From: Pelodera strongyloides
Taxonomy: Eukaryota; Nematoda; Chromadorea; Rhabditida; Rhabditidae
Direction of reading: 5' to 3'
DNA: 64,000 nt
NCBI GenBank assembly: GCA_036852015.1
Contig: JAANDG010000094.1
Coordinates: 62,001-126,000 of the forward strand
Position numbers and translations under genes: made by a program. Below the pieces are notes generated by a model, which was not told the origin of the DNA, did no database searches, and saw only the letters and a program-made list of their open reading frames with translations. Positions 42,340 to 53,262 of this stretch are shown here, piece by piece. Positions within the stretch are counted from its first letter, which is position 1. Each line of letters begins with the position of its first letter.

Positions 42340-45300
42340 ATGTCGCTTCCTACTGCACCAGCGTACGAGCAACATGATGAGCCCCCGACTTATGAGCAGG
42401 CGAACGTGAGCGATGGTAGGTGTACTGTTATGTTATAATACTAATGTTATGTTTGATAGGTGACGGTACAGTAGTAAGCAGCTTTAGTTACGCCTGTTAT
42501 TAGTTGACCGGCGTACCTTAATATGACACTCTTACTATATGGTGTACGGCTGTTATAGTACGGTAAGTTGACCTTTGGTACCGTATATACCATCCCGCAT
42601 ATATATCACATAACTACAGTACCGTAGTTTACTATCCGACATACCTTTATTTATGTGTGTCTGTGATAACACAGTATCTTTCCTGTGACGTACGGCTGAG
42701 ATGTTTGATACTACGGTATCATATCCATATGTATGACGTGCTTTTGTGCTAATAAAGTCGAATTGGGGGCGTTTGGGCGTCTCTCGAAAGGTTGTTCGAG
42801 TTTCGAGTGCGAGGTTACGTGCCGTTAACTTGACAATTCATGAGATACACCGGCAAGTATTGGAGAGCGGGAATCGAACCCAGCATCTTTGGATTACCGG
42901 TCCACTGCTTTAACCACTACGCTACCGCCACTCAAGTAAGTATATGAATATATCTCTCATGTATGTAAGTATACGTTTACTTTAGTGCCACCTTCATACG
43001 ACTCACTCTTTGGTGAATTTCGACAAGTGGAATCACCTAAAGGCCTGATGACTTTTCTACAAAGAGCCTGGAAGTTTATTGGCAATACTGGTACGCTTTT
43101 GAGATTGTGTTCGATTGATGGGAAGGGGGCATGTGAATTATTGTGAATAAAAGAGGAAATAAATTGGAAACATACAAGTGAATAAATTATGCGTAAAGAA
43201 AACAATGCATATACCATATATAATATGGCAACCCCGTTTCGACACAGACGACGAAGAAGAAACACTACTTATTTCTGCTCACATGTTTATATGTGCCATC
43301 TGCAACATTACGTCTTTTCTTGGTGAAGGGCTGACATATCGGTTTGGGGTTCGGTTCTAATTGATTCATAACCTTATTCTTAGTTTCGTAAATGGCGAAT
43401 AGAGAAAGAAGATAATATGTATTACATAAGGTTTTTAATTGATTAGACTCAATGTCAACTCTAATTATCCAAGGTCAACTCTAATTATCCAAGATCAACG
43501 CTAATTATCCAAGATCAACTCTAATTATCAAAGATCAACTCTAATTATCCAAGGTCAACTCTAATTATCAAAGATCAACTCTAATTATCCAAGGTCAACT
43601 CTAATTATCCAAGACTGTCTAAACCACAATCATAATTTTGATTTAGTTGCCGCAATGATCGCCCTTGCCTTCCTGAACATTATACCATTATCGATGATCT
43701 TTATCGGAGCGGCCAATCTCGATCAGTATGTTTTTTTATTATTAAATTTATGATTCGATGATTCTTGTGTATTTTTGCCGTAAATTTTCCTGTAGCAAAT
43801 TTAACCGACGCGACGCGGTTATCGACTCTTTACTTACGGTGTATGTGTATAGTAAATTGAGCGTTTTTCTTTGATTTTATGCTATTGTAAATTTATTTAT
43901 TAACTAGTTTATTGCATTTTGTATTGCTAGAATAGATGGAATGAGAGAGTCAGACGGAGAGAGAGAAAGAGAGAGTCAGACGGAGAGAGAGAAAGAGAGA
44001 GATATAGGCAGGAGGAGATAGAGAAGGAGAGCATGAAATAATTAAAGAGGCAGAAAGAAAGAATAATATAAATCGCGATTTTCAGTTGTCCAGTTGAGGA
44101 TATGATACCCAGATGGCTAATCATAACTGGAGTTCTGTCTCTCGCCAAAAGTGCCATCAGTTTTGTGCTGAAATTAAAGGTTGGATGAGTTTTAAAATTA
44201 TTGCTGTAGTTATTTTGTCTCCGACATCAAATTTGGGTAGTAAGATGTTTTTGTAGGACAACCACTACACGTTTGCATGTAAATTTGATTTGTTTACATC
44301 GAACTAGAATGGTTTCCATAGGCCTATTTATCTATTTTTGTATAATACGAGCAGCTTTCTGGAGTGCGTGACTTACCGCTACAGGTACACCCCGGTGTAT
44401 TCTGCACACCTAAGGTACTGTAATTAAGATATGTAATGTACTGTAATTATCTCACTGTATTTAGGGAATAGATCCTGATGTGTCCAAAGTACTGTATTTT
44501 TTGTCAGAATAACCATCTGCTCTCTTTTGAAGTAGTTTGTACACAATAGTGATGTGACTAACAACGCAAGCATTAGCTCTTAAATAGGCTAATAGGTAGA
44601 ATGTTAGTAATTTCTACAGGAACTAGACTAAGCATCTACGTGACCCGTCCACCGCAATGCGGGTGGATGCACAATAAAGGTTACTATATATTTACACCTA
44701 ACGAAACCGAGGAAACTTGGCCGGTGCGCGGCCTACGCTGGACCCGAAAAAGGTGGGCCGTCGCACCTGGGCCCACCCGTTTTTGGAGGCCGCGCACCGG
44801 CCAAAGTGTCGCGTTGTAGTCTCCCACGAATGCCCTTACAAAAAAATTGCATGTTTCTAGCACGTTGAAGAACCGCCACGATCGGTGAATTGTGTTTCGA
44901 ACTTGCTGAGTTTGGCAAGTTGTGTTTGGTGAGTTTTAAGTTTTGTTTATTATTTTTATCAGTACTTTTACTCTTACAAGGTAATATACGCATATTTAAA
45001 CTCGTTTAGTAGTTACTTTGTGTATTGACAGCTCATAATTCAAACCACCTGGTTATGGTTAAAGCGAAATGCTAGCCCCGTTGGAAAATTTGCATTTGAT
45101 AAGCAAATCCTATGTATCCCATGCTAATTTTGTACGATCGTCCACGGCAATCGTACACAATTAGCATAGGATACATAGGATTTGCTTATCATATGCAAAT
45201 TTTCCAAAGAGGCTAGCATTTCGCCTTAACGTTTTCTATACTGTGTGTGTCAAATACTTATTTTTTTCCAGGTTTATTTTCGGCGCAGTTTGGGTCTACA

Positions 45301-46952
45301 CGGGCTATGGGAAATATTCACCAAGCCAGGCGCATCCAATAAATTATTGTGATTCGTTCACAATGATATTCAGGTATGTAATTACTAGTTTGTAATTGTC
45401 GGGGTCACTAAGTTTCAGTAATTGTTCCTCTGGGCATCAGTGAAAACAAATACGCAATACGCACCAAAATCCAATAGGGATTTTACCATTTTACTATCTC
45501 CCGGAGTCCCTTGCAAATTTATGTCTTTTGAGTGAAACATATGGTTGTTAGTTGATACTGTCCGTGTCCCTGATCATGATAAAAAAAAATTCCTACACAG
45601 ACCATACATAAGTTCCATTATCGCACGGAAAATGTACTCTGAGTGATTTGCAATATGCACGATATGTAGTCGAAGAGTGTGAAATCAGCGTACCGTATCC
45701 TAATGATCTTATTTTCTGAATCTGAAACCCTGAACGCTTTCTTAGGGTAAGCTGCCACTGGTTGACGACATCATATATTTACTAGTGAAACTAGCTAGAC
45801 CTTGTTGTTACATTTCGTTTGTGAGATTATGATCTAACTTTTATCTGGAAACCATCGGGCTCTATGTGTATGTGTTATACGTTTAGTATAGCGGTAGTAG
45901 GAAGTATATATAAGTAACACGTACAGTACATAGTTTAGTAGAGCCAAATCCGATTCTGGGAATTTTGCTTGATGACTTTTTTACCCACTTTTGCATGTTT
46001 TTCGCAGTTATTGTTATGATTAAGTAATTCTGTAATTCGGATGTGTTAAATTAGCCGACTTGTTAAATTAATCGACTTTACCGAAACTAACGACATTAAC
46101 CGAAATTAAATTGTTAAATTAGCCGACTTAAAGTTAATAAATGTTAAATATCCCTACATTAGGGATCACTTTTTACTTTTTATGTGGGCCTGAGTCTTTA
46201 AGTAGTTGTCTAATCTAATTATAACTAGTTTTCCACTAGTCTATTTACACAGTCACCTGCTCTGTGCTTGTTTGTTGATGTTATGTAAATGTTGAAGGAG
46301 GGATAATACACTGCAGAAGCTTCCTGTGTATTTGACGTGTGTTTCACTCGTTCCCTTGTATCTTAAAATAACCTATTTTGTTTTTAAAACTACTGTAATG
46401 CATTCACTTTTGATGACTAAGATCATAAATGAAAATCTAGAAATTGCCAAGGTCTAGGTCTCTAAAATAATGAATATACGGTACATTATGAATAAATTAG
46501 TATGGTATGCAGTAAATATCGATTCTAATGACTTAATAGTCACGTCAACTTTTTGGTGCTAGTATGTTGATCTCATGACTAGGAGGGCCTAAAAGCAATT
46601 ATATGTTCATGCTATTTAAAGCGATATAACATCCGCTCTTTTGAAACGTATGCTGGACTGCTGCATTTTCATATGTTATATGCAATAATGCAATTAGACT
46701 AAAAAATGGCACAGGTATCTGCATGCACTGCGCGGGAATATATCATCCAAAATCCGTTTCAGAAACCGGCTGTTGGACCGCTTTAATAAGCTTCCGAGTC
46801 TAGAATATATTTCTCATTTCAGTTTTATCTTCATCACCATTACGCTGGTACTGCTGTTCGTGTCGTGCTTCTGTTTCTGCTGCTGTTGTTGTTGTATTTG
46901 CTTCCGGAAACGCGGAAGCGGCAGATTGCACATCGAGGTGCCACCCATATAA
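42340..46952 (+). CDS. TMEM272-like four-pass membrane protein (6 or 7 exons)
   Basis: Exons: 42340-42415, 42986-43090, about 43646-43725, 44086-44179, 45272-45373, 46823-46952. The N-terminus is cytosolic-looking and Pro/Tyr-rich (PPTYEQANVSDVPPSYDSLF), with PPxY motifs that could bind WW domains. Four hydrophobic segments follow: MIALAFLNIIPLSMIFIGAA, PRWLIITGVLSLAKSAISFV, FIFGAVWVYTGYG, and FIFITITLVLLLFVS, the last ending in a cysteine run (CFCFCCCCCC) that is likely to be palmitoylated. NLDHCPVEDMIPRWLI between segments 1 and 2 matches the TMEM272 family, whose function is unknown. Exon 4 ends in phase 0 and the next recognised exon needs phase 2, so a short exon is missing. A 14-base candidate is at 44257-44270, but its donor is weak. 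The ATG sits directly on the acceptor ATTTTAG. Confidence 0.78.
42861..42934 (-). repeat. tRNA-derived sequence
   Basis: Minus-strand relative of 24150-24221, with GGCGGTAGCGTAGTGGTTAA and GCTGGGTTCGATTCCCGC. The anticodon loop again lacks U33. In intron 1 of the TMEM272-like gene. Confidence 0.6.
43452..43612. repeat. 20-base minisatellite, about 8 copies
   Basis: Unit GGTCAACTCTAATTATCCAA, with units differing at one or two sites (GG/GA, CC/CA). It ends about 30 bases before the acceptor of exon 3 of the TMEM272-like gene. Confidence 0.95.
43930..44012. repeat. GA-rich tandem repeat
   Basis: A block of about 32 bases (GAGAGTCAGACGGAGAGAGAG) occurs twice in tandem and is followed by looser GA/AGG repeats. 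In the intron before exon 4 of the TMEM272-like gene. Confidence 0.85.
44709..44806. repeat. GC-rich inverted repeat
   Basis: Arms CTTGGCCGGTGCGCGGCCT and AGGCCGCGCACCGGCCAA enclose a second pair, GGTGGGCC and GGCCCACC. About 98 bases, strongly GC-rich against AT-rich surroundings. In the intron where the TMEM272-like gene lacks an exon. Possibly a MITE with GGCC-rich ends. Confidence 0.7.
45059..45229. mobile_element. Family B palindromic MITE, copy 2
   Basis: 171-base palindrome beginning TTAAAGCGAAATGCTAGCCCC and ending AGGCTAGCATTTCGCCTTAA, with centre CGATCGTCCACGGCAATCG. It ends about 40 bases before exon 5 of the TMEM272-like gene. Confidence 0.85.
46616..46786. mobile_element. Family D MITE
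   Basis: Begins TTAAAGCGATATAACATCCG and ends CCGGCTGTTGGACCGCTTTAA. The arms TTTTGAAACGTATGCTGGA and its inverse are imperfect. The ends resemble family A, but the interior differs. It ends 36 bases before the last exon of the TMEM272-like gene. A related copy is at 51640-51819. Confidence 0.7.
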
Positions 46953-48716
46953 GGAGGAGGTTAGAAGTTTATTTTTAATTTTATTATTTTGGTTGTTGCC
47001 GGAATTTGTTATCTTGATATTCTCTATTCTCTCTTTTTTTTCCTTTGTTACACTTTTTGCAATAGGTTCCAATGTGTGCGATATTAGGTTTGACAGGCTT
47101 TATCGATAAAGCAAATTGATGTGGCACACAGTTTGTGCAGCGTATGCTAATTATAATTACTTAATTGTAATTTTTTCCATTCAGATGACAGCGATACTGT
47201 ATATGAAGGGGTTTGTTCGCCAGAAGAAAGTATAACGTTGCTCTGAGATAACGTTGCTCTGAGTTAGTCGTTTGTCGATATTACCCATGTTAAAGTAAGC
47301 GATCTGTGTACCTTAGCTTACCTTAGAAACCTTAATGTTAGAGGTACCTAAGGTAAGATGTATACTCTTCAGCACATTTTATTAAGTTTAATTTTTCTCC
47401 GGTTTGTTAGCGAGAGGCACGTTGATACTACACCAAATAATAATCGACCTGTAAATTGTAAAATTTGTATTATAAATTGTAAATTTTCTGTCCTGACTAG
47501 TATTTAGCTTGTAAATAGGGCTTTTGAAAATAACTAGTCAACGCGTAGTATTTTCTTCTATGAAGAGTTTGTATTTATATATATTTTTTATATTGTTGCT
47601 TTATTCAGCTTGCCCTCAATTTAGCTTGTTTGATTAGTTGGAAATGATAAGTATTACGAGCATAGTATTTTCATTTATTGATTCATTATTTGCTGCTTAT
47701 TGATTTACATATGACTATTTGGACATAATCCTCTCTCAACATTGACATATTTTATTATCGCTTATTATTCGCTGAGCTTGTACTGTAGCATTCTTGACCA
47801 ATAATCGCATAGGGTTACATTATGACATTACTATATTGGTTTTCTTTTTTGTGGGCTTATTTTTTGTCTTAAAACACTTCTTGGATTAAAAAAATACATA
47901 TTATATCCGGATTTTGCTAGTCACGTGGAATTTGGCACTATATTTTTTTAAATGTTCATATTTTTCATTGTGCTTTTGGAGGTGCGGTTGTAGAAACTGG
48001 CTTTATGATATTGTAGTCAATTTGGAAATAAACTTTTTTTATGGAGTGACTTGTTTTTATCGTAGTTAATTTTGAGGGAAGTTTGTCGAGAGTTGGAGAG
48101 ACGTTTAAAGACGGGGTGGCTAAAGAGTTTTTTGCATGAATCACACTAACCCCTAACCCTGCAAATCTGTAGATTTTCCAATAGCTGAAGTACAAATGTA
48201 GGCTCCGGAATAATACGATTCGATCTATATCTGTGTGGTGCCTCTCGTGTTATTAAAAGTGAAACTTGCACTAGTGAACTACATTGGAGCTGCAATTATG
48301 TGATGATTACATCGCGCTTGTGCCGCGCACTTGATGTGGAAAATAGTGCGCGGCGAATTTTTAGTTGTGATGCAGGTGGGTGAGAGGTGCACCGACGCCA
48401 ATAAAGTGCGCCTATCAATATCAAACAAGAGGACCAGTCATACGTATGTGAGCAGCGTCTTCGCGTAAGATGTTAGTGGTCCTGTGTTCTGTATCACGTG
48501 GTAGATTTTCAAGGGAGCAATGCATGTTCAATAATATCACCTACCCCATGGTACTTGCGATTTGCTTGCTTATTCTGTGAACGTGTGAACCCAATGCAAG
48601 TTTTGCTTACGAGCCTGGAAAAGTTGGTGTTATATTCATTATTATCACCATACCACGTGGTCTGAATTCTGAATTAGCATTTTATCTTTATCATAGGCTA
48701 TGTGTGTCCTTTGATT

Positions 48717-48882
48717 TTAAAGCGAAATGCTAGCCCCTTTGGAAAATTTGCATATGATAAGCAAATCCTATGTATCCTATGTTAATTTTGTACGATCGTC
48801 CACGGCAATCGTACAAAATTAGCACAGGATACATAGGATTTGCTTATCATATGCAAATTTTCCAAAGAGGCTAGCATTTTAA
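48717..48882. mobile_element. Family B palindromic MITE, copy 3
   Basis: Begins TTAAAGCGAAATGCTAGCCCC and runs through the palindrome to AGGCTAGCATTTTAA. Its right end lacks the expected CGCT and shares TTAA with the family A element that follows immediately. Confidence 0.8.
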
Positions 48883-49059
48883 CGCGAAATACCAGCCCGT
48901 TTTTGAAACATATCGAGTAGACCAGCATTCTTATGCAGCTTCTGTAAATGAACATAAATTAGAATAAAAAAATAGAGCTAAATTCGAGCAAATTAGCATA
49001 GATTCGTAAGAATTCAGTTCCAAGGTGCTTTTCAAAAACCGGCCGGTATTTCGCTTTAG
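48879..49059. mobile_element. Family A MITE, copy 6
   Basis: Begins TTAACGCGAAATACCAGCCCG and ends CCGGCCGGTATTTCGCTTTAG. The left TTAA is shared with the adjoining family B copy, as if one element had inserted at the TTAA end of the other. Confidence 0.8.
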
Positions 49060-49697
49060 CTTTTCCCTTCGACATATTGCTTTATATGAAGTTGTTTCGA
49101 AATTGGCTGTAGTTTATGAACATTAGGAGTAGTGATAAGACATTTGTGTGAAATGGGCGGTTTTCAAAGGTTTTGTGAGCTGGAGATATGAACTGTATAT
49201 TTTTTGTGCGCACTACATTTTTGGTTAATCGTGACAGTGCGGTCTGCACGAATGTATGAATGTTTGATATTGTATTTAATTAAAAAACGGCTACGCCACC
49301 TGAGGCGTCTTTCCATACTTATGAAACGTATGTAACGTATAGATGAAAATCTTTACGAATGAAGGCGAATCATTCTTTTACATGAGAATATTCTAATTTG
49401 AGCTGCGGCACTCTTTTATACCCGAAGCGGAACAATTTATTCGGTCTTGAGTGCTAGCGCACGCTACACTTACTCTCCCGCTAGTCACAGTTACCCCCGG
49501 CGTTATTCAGAGGTACCGGAGTGTTATAAAACATTCAGTGGGCGGTTTGCAGGGGTTTTGTGGTCTGGGGAAAAGTAGGCGCCGCGGTGTCTCGTTAACC
49601 GTTTTCAGGGCCGAAACTGATTTGTCTCCCACAATCGGTTTATCTTCATCATTCGTTATGACGAGCAGGAAGCGGAGGGGGATCGAAAATTGGAATG

Positions 49698-49699
<2 letters not shown>

Positions 49700-49750
<51 letters not shown>

Positions 49751-49815
49751 AATCTCTCTCTCTCTCTCTCTAATCTCTCTCTCTCCTTAATCTGTCTCTC
49801 ATCTCCCTCTCTAAT
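49700..49815. repeat. (CT)n microsatellite
   Basis: Pure CT run of about 50 bases followed by CT runs separated by TTTCTAAT. It produces a Ser/Leu-repeat ORF that is not a gene. Confidence 0.95.
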
Positions 49816-50100
49816 CTCTCCTTGTCTATGATAAGTCTACGGTACAAATCATGTGACCATGTGATCCCTGCAGGCTTTCCGCGAGCATTTTTCAGTTTTT
49901 TTTTTCATTTTCAACGAAAAATCTTGGAAAATAGAATGTATTATTGCCCTAAACAATCAACATTTCTGTCATTTTGTGATCAATTTTTCATTGATGAAAT
50001 CCCTGAAATTCATGAAAAGACGAGGTCCGTGCAAGAAAATTTGTGAACACTTCTTTTAACCGTGACTCTGGGCGTTGCAGTTTGAAGCTCTTAATAAAGT

Positions 50101-50273
50101 TAGGGATCGAAATACCGGCCGGTTTTTCGAAACATCGGCATTCTTATGCAGCTTATACAAATGAAGATAAATTAGAATAAAAAATCGAGCTAAATTCGAG
50201 CAACTTTACGTAAATACGTATGAATTCAGCTGTCCACGATGCGTTTCAAAAACCGGCAGTTTTTTCGCTTTAA
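50101..50273. mobile_element. Family A MITE, copy 7
   Basis: Left end decayed (TAGGGATCGAAATACCGGCCGG); right end AACCGGCAGTTTTTTCGCTTTAA. The interior AATAAAAAATCGAGC and GTCCACGATGCGTTTC match other copies. Confidence 0.75.
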
Positions 50274-51043
50274 CACCAGAAAGAATATATGCAATGTCTG
50301 AAACATCAGGTTCAGGTAATTTTCAAACAAATATTCCGGGTATTGGTTGACGTTGTCCGGTCGTCCTAAGGCGTCCGGACTTCGCATTCCGGGCGGATCC
50401 GGATCCGGACAGATGGACGAGCAATAATCGAAAAATTCCAACATTTTTATTTTCTATTGTTGCTTACGAATGGTTAAAGTGACGATGCACGTGTTGACAA
50501 AGAAGATATAGTAAGTGACATGGGATTCGCTCATGTCAACAAGGAGTCTTGTGGGTTCGCACTCAAAGTTATATTTCAGATCCATAACAAAAAGATGTTT
50601 CCTCACATATTGACATATTATTCGTTTTGCAATTAAAGTTGCAATTAGTTTCCGAACTTTTTTTCCAGTGGTGTTGCAATTAGCCATCGAAATTGTCCCT
50701 CGCCCAGTATTCCTATGTTGGATCCCTGCCTTGACAACGTTAGTTGTTTCTGGCCTTGGTAGCTTACCTAATTTTCTATCGCGTCACGTTTTCCGCAGTC
50801 TACTATGCATTCGGGTTACCGTAAACATAGCTATAACCATCAGACACGGAAGTTGTACGCGTAAATGATAGTAAAACGGGTATCCTTGTTTTTCCGTCCC
50901 AGCTACGATCGGATTAACTACTACCCGACCTCTTTTAGGTCTTTTTTATGTACAGTAACCAGTCACCGGCCTTGAATCTTGGACTGGTCTTATTTTTTGT
51001 AGTTACAGTAACAACATTAGTAAACAAAGAAGCTAATATACCC

Positions 51044-51254
51044 TTAAAGCGAAATTCCGGCCGGTTTTTGAAACATGTTTTTTTATGTTCATTTGCATGA
51101 GCTTCATTCTTATGCTCTTATGCAGCTTCTTCTTATGCAAATGAACATAAATTGGAATAAGAAAATCGAGCTAAATTCGAGCAAATTAGCATAAATACGC
51201 AAGAATTCAGTTGTCCACCATGCGCTTCAAAAACCGGCCAGTATTTCGCTTCAA
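51044..51254. mobile_element. Family A MITE, copy 8
   Basis: Begins TTAAAGCGAAATTCCGGCCGG and ends ACCGGCCAGTATTTCGCTTCAA. It is about 30 bases longer than the others because the CTTATGCAGCTT region is duplicated. Confidence 0.8.
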
Positions 51255-51639
51255 AGGAAATCCCAGGATACCGCACTTCGCAACTTTACAACGGACGAAA
51301 GTAGAAAGAACAAACGCGAACAATAAATAAAGCATAATTATCTTGGGTTACGCATCCTAGTTCCTAGTAAACTTCTACGTCCTCTAGTACCATATAAGGA
51401 GACTCAGGACCTAGACCCTGCTTCGTCTGCCTTTTCGGCATTGATGTGCCAGAAGCACGCCGCATGCGCGCGAACAAAATGTTACGTGTCTTCCATGTTA
51501 GCGCACTCCTGGCGCACTCGTGCCCACGCTAAATGGGTGTGCCTCACGGTCACTACTTGGTTTGCGGCGCACGTCCCAAAGTTCCACGTTGATATTTGCA
51601 AATCACTTTAAAAGTAGTCGTTTCCTACTAGATCACTCG

Positions 51640-51819
51640 CTATTTTGGTGCGGTACAACAGCCGGCTACGTATGGTGGACGCTGTATTCTGTATTCCCCT
51701 GTAGTGCCTGACTGTGCGATACTTTTCGATTTTTTATTATAATAATTTTTCATTTGCATACATATGGGAATGCTGTTGTCCAACATACCTTTCAAAAAGC
51801 GGATGTTATACCGCTTTAT
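51640..51819. mobile_element. Family D MITE, second copy
   Basis: The left part reads GGTGCGGTACAACAGCCGG and the right part CAAAAAGCGGATGTTATACCGCTTTA. The ends correspond to the copy at 46616-46786; the left boundary is uncertain. Confidence 0.55.
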
Positions 51820-53169
51820 CCTCATCAAAAGCAAAGGTTCCGGGTTCAGTTGTACAATAAAAAATCGTTCTTTTCCCGCAGACTGTCCTTCATTGATAAA
51901 ACAAGTATTGACGAACGTGCAAAGTAACAAAGGTGAAACAATTTCCCTGAATTTGAGTGTTTCATCCAAGAAAGCGGAAATAGTGTCTGCTCTGGAGAGA
52001 GTCAGATAGTCATAGATACAGTAGTAAGTTCAAAATACGGTATGAATTGAGGAGAGTTAGACATTGGGAAAACACGTAAACTGAGTGTTTTGGTTGTCAA
52101 AAATACTGTTAGAGAAAGAGTGTAAATTAGTGCTTTGTACTTTATTTTTGTACTTTATTTTGTACTTTATTCTGCTCACTATCTGTCCATGCTACGCACA
52201 ATTGATCATTAGAACTATCACTTTACCAGAGTTCATTATGACGCAGTAATTATCAAGGTTTAAGTAGGTTGCTGGCTCAGGTCTCAGGTTCACGGGAACG
52301 TGAAATAGTTGTTCCTGGGACTTAAACATACAATTGTGATTATCACTTATAAGGGTAAGAAAGATATTCAAAATAGTTTATTGGTTGGATATAGTTAAGC
52401 CGCACACATCCAGTCCAATGATGATTCCGTTGACCAACAAACGTTGCAAACCCTGTTACATCGATGGCAACCACTAAAAAGATGCAACGACATCACCACG
52501 AAGATGTATTTATCATCATCATAAACACAATTGTTTTGGGTCCAAAAATCGATGGCAAACCCTAATAGCGAACAAATATTTATGAGGGTAAATATCTAGT
52601 AGTGTCTATTTTGGCCGATTGTTTTGGAACCAAAAATCAAGTTGATGTCTTATTTTCCATCATTTAATTTAGTCCGCACAAATATTATTACCGCAGGAAT
52701 AGTGGTACTATTGATGATTGATCGCTTTCTCATGTTGTTGAACAATATGTTGCGGCGCGGGACGCCCAGTTATTTTTCTGGCTGCAGTTGATTAAAAAGC
52801 CGCATCGCACCCTTGCGGTCTTGCAGGCGCGCCCGTTGGTAAAAAGCAATGCGGCACCCGTGCGGTTTCCGGTCACAAGTTTCGCTTCTTTGGGGCATTA
52901 GAAGCGCGTATTTGGCGCAGTTTGCCTGGGTTCTGAACTCTCTTTTTTTTAAGTTAATAGAGTGATTGTTAGGTTAGGGTTAGGTTACACCGGTGTGCAC
53001 CGACGTATCTAAAGGTAACATCTAAGTTTACGTAACCCAGCTTCCAATTTTTTGGGAGGAAATGATCGTTAGAACTTAGAACCGGGAACTCCTTTGCTGA
53101 GTCACTGATTGATGTCTAACTGTTTGATCAGTTAATGGCTAGAGCTCGTTAAGCGCATGAGCCGACGGA

Positions 53170-53262
53170 AGTGGAGGAAGAGAGAGATGAGAGAGAGAAA
53201 AAGAGGGAGAGAGAGAGAGAAAGAGAGAGAGCAAGACTGAAAGAAAGAGAAAGAGAGGGAGT
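53170..53262. repeat. GA-rich microsatellite
   Basis: Imperfect GAGA/GAAAGA run in the gene-poor region. It creates minus-strand Ser/Leu ORFs. Confidence 0.85.

Noticed and set aside
43452..43612. CRISPR-like regular repeats
   Set aside because: The 20-base units are directly adjacent with no unique spacers, and the genome is a nematode's. It is a minisatellite.
44601..44819. 72-residue ORF ending in the GC-rich inverted repeat
   Set aside because: Composed largely of the inverted repeat. It does not supply the missing TMEM272 exon in phase.
49451..49831. 126-residue ORF ending in Ser-Leu repeats
   Set aside because: The second half is the CT microsatellite; the first half shows no family similarity or splice structure.
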